Assembly (NCBI GenBank): GCA_031256615.1
Contig: JAIRQG010000027.1
Coordinates: 1 to 5,848 of the forward strand
Direction: 5' to 3'
Length of the DNA stretch: 5,848 bases
From: Candidatus Methanoplasma sp.
GTDB lineage: Archaea > Thermoplasmatota > Thermoplasmata > Methanomassiliicoccales > Methanomethylophilaceae
The translations under genes and the position numbers were made by a program. The notes beneath the pieces are model-generated. The model did no database searches, was not told where the DNA came from, and saw only the letters and a program-made list of their open reading frames with translations. Positions 5,222 through 5,848 of the stretch are shown one piece after another (the first letter of the stretch is position 1; each line of letters opens with the position of its first letter).

Positions 5222-5250
5222 GTTCGGATCGTGCAAACGCCCGAACTTAC
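5218..5250 (+). promoter_or_regulatory. Strong leader hairpin with GCAA tetraloop
   Basis: GTAAGTTCGG (5218-5227) and CCGAACTTAC (5241-5250) form a perfect 10-bp stem. Inside it CGT (5230-5232) pairs with ACG (5237-5239) around GCAA, a GNRA tetraloop, leaving a small AT/C internal loop. It is a G/C-richer island in an A/T-rich leader, 18 nt before the ribosome binding site. No T-run follows, so it is not a conventional terminator, and no CUCC-type sequence is present to hide the ribosome binding site. It could be a regulatory or mRNA-stabilising structure, or a DNA palindrome bound by protein. I do not recognise it as a known RNA family. Confidence 0.6.
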
Positions 5251-5267
5251 CTAAACGCTTTATTATC

Positions 5268-5273
5268 AAGGAG
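5268..5273 (+). promoter_or_regulatory. Ribosome binding site of the secreted-protein gene
   Basis: AAGGAG lies 9 nt before the ATG at 5283-5285. It supports that ATG over the in-frame downstream methionines at codons 12 and 18, which would remove the positively charged n-region of the signal peptide. Confidence 0.65.
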
Positions 5274-5282
5274 CCAGCCAAA

Positions 5283-5848
5283 ATGCAGAAAAAAAGAAAG
5301 CACAGACCGGTCTCGATGCTGCTCGTCGTTATCATGATCTCCACAATATTTGTGGGGATCACCCCGTCGATAACGCCCTCTACATCCATGGAGGCAGCAT
5401 CGATCTCATCAGATGATCTATCCTTAACGTCCGACGCCTGTCGGAACGATTATGGCCTGGAGGATGCGGCAATGAGTGCCGTTCTTTCCAAGGACATGCC
5501 AAACTACACAACATATGACGACTCCGACCTTTATGCTGCCGTGACGGGCGCATCGTCCAACGATGCAGCGTTCAAGGCAGAGGAACTGACCCTTACCCCG
5601 GGTTCAACACAGTATGACATGAACTTCACATGGTACAGCGACAGGGACGCTGGCAGCCAGTCAACAGTGCAGATCACAAAAACGACATACACAGTCTGCA
5701 GCGAGTCCCCGATGACCCAAGTGATAGAGATCACCGGAACATCAGGGAATGCATCTGCAGGAAAGAGCTGGCACAAGGCAAGCGTGTCCGGCCTTATTGC
5801 AGACACCGAATACACGTACCGCATCTCCAATGATGGCGTTCTCTTCAG
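5283..5848 (+). CDS. Secreted protein with a purple-acid-phosphatase N-terminal/fibronectin III-like domain (3' end cut by window edge)
   Basis: The reading frame is open to the edge for 188 codons plus two bases. Residues 3-8 are basic (KKRKHR), 12-26 form a hydrophobic core, and a Ser/Thr/Pro-rich stretch follows, so an exported protein with a Sec-type signal or N-terminal anchor is likely. Residues 40-98 are acidic and unassigned. Residues 100-188 read like the Ig-like N-terminal domain of purple acid phosphatases: ELTLTPGS, the strand MNFTWYSD, VQITK, and later the hallmark turn VSGLIADTEYTYRISNDG. In that family a calcineurin-type metallophosphoesterase domain follows, but it would lie beyond the window, so phosphatase activity is only an inference; a repetitive FN3 surface protein is the alternative. 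It is transcribed divergently from carS behind a long, structured, A/T-rich leader. Confidence 0.75.
   Translation, partial: MQKKRKHRPVSMLLVVIMISTIFVGITPSITPSTSMEAASISSDDLSLTSDACRNDYGLEDAAMSAVLSKDMPNYTTYDDSDLYAAVTGASSNDAAFKAEELTLTPGSTQYDMNFTWYSDRDAGSQSTVQITKTTYTVCSESPMTQVIEITGTSGNASAGKSWHKASVSGLIADTEYTYRISNDGVLF

Noticed and set aside
5303..5312. Palindrome AGACCGGTCT in the secreted-protein signal peptide coding
   Set aside because: It is a single 10-bp palindrome within coding sequence with no partner or context. Such sites are expected by chance at this length.

Overview
The window looks like a piece of a euryarchaeal chromosome. CarS (CDP-archaeol synthase) is specific to archaeal ether lipids. 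The uracil-DNA glycosylase is the iron-sulfur family 4 type, and TATA-like elements sit at archaeal promoter distances. Shine-Dalgarno-like sites precede most genes inside the operon. A Thermoplasmata or Methanomassiliicoccales-type methanogen fits my impression of the SMC and CarS proteins, but this is an inference from memory and not a database match.

Layout: (1) Positions 1-2003, minus strand, hold the N-terminal 667 codons of smc (head half with Walker A, first coiled-coil arm, nearly complete hinge). The second arm and C-terminal head lie beyond the left edge. (2) Positions 2004-2388 are non-coding. They hold the smc promoter, a cluster of repeated AAAAAGTG-type motifs in both orientations including a 15-bp imperfect inverted repeat, and a T-rich probable terminator for the next operon. 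(3) Positions 2389-4822, minus strand, are a compact four-gene operon read carS - pyrE - udg - HAD phosphatase, with junctions of +4, -4 and -20 bp (or +1 bp if the HAD gene uses a TTG start). (4) Positions 4823-5282 form a divergent intergenic region. It holds a likely leaderless carS promoter, a stretch with nothing recognisable, then a block of about 85% A+T with TATA elements and a structured 5' leader containing a 10-bp perfect stem capped by a GCAA tetraloop. (5) From 5283 to the right edge, plus strand, is the N-terminal part of a secreted or surface-anchored protein. It has a signal peptide and then a fibronectin-III/purple-acid-phosphatase N-terminal-like domain; any catalytic domain lies outside the window.

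How the genes work together: CarS consumes CTP to activate archaeol, and PyrE makes OMP, the precursor of UMP and CTP, so the first two operon genes share the pyrimidine nucleotide pool. UDG removes uracil from DNA, and the HAD-IIA protein is a small-molecule phosphatase of undetermined substrate. No mobile element with a transposase, CRISPR array, rRNA or tRNA was seen. The genes are mostly conserved housekeeping genes. The least explained signals are the structured leader of the secreted-protein gene and the repeat cluster between smc and the operon.
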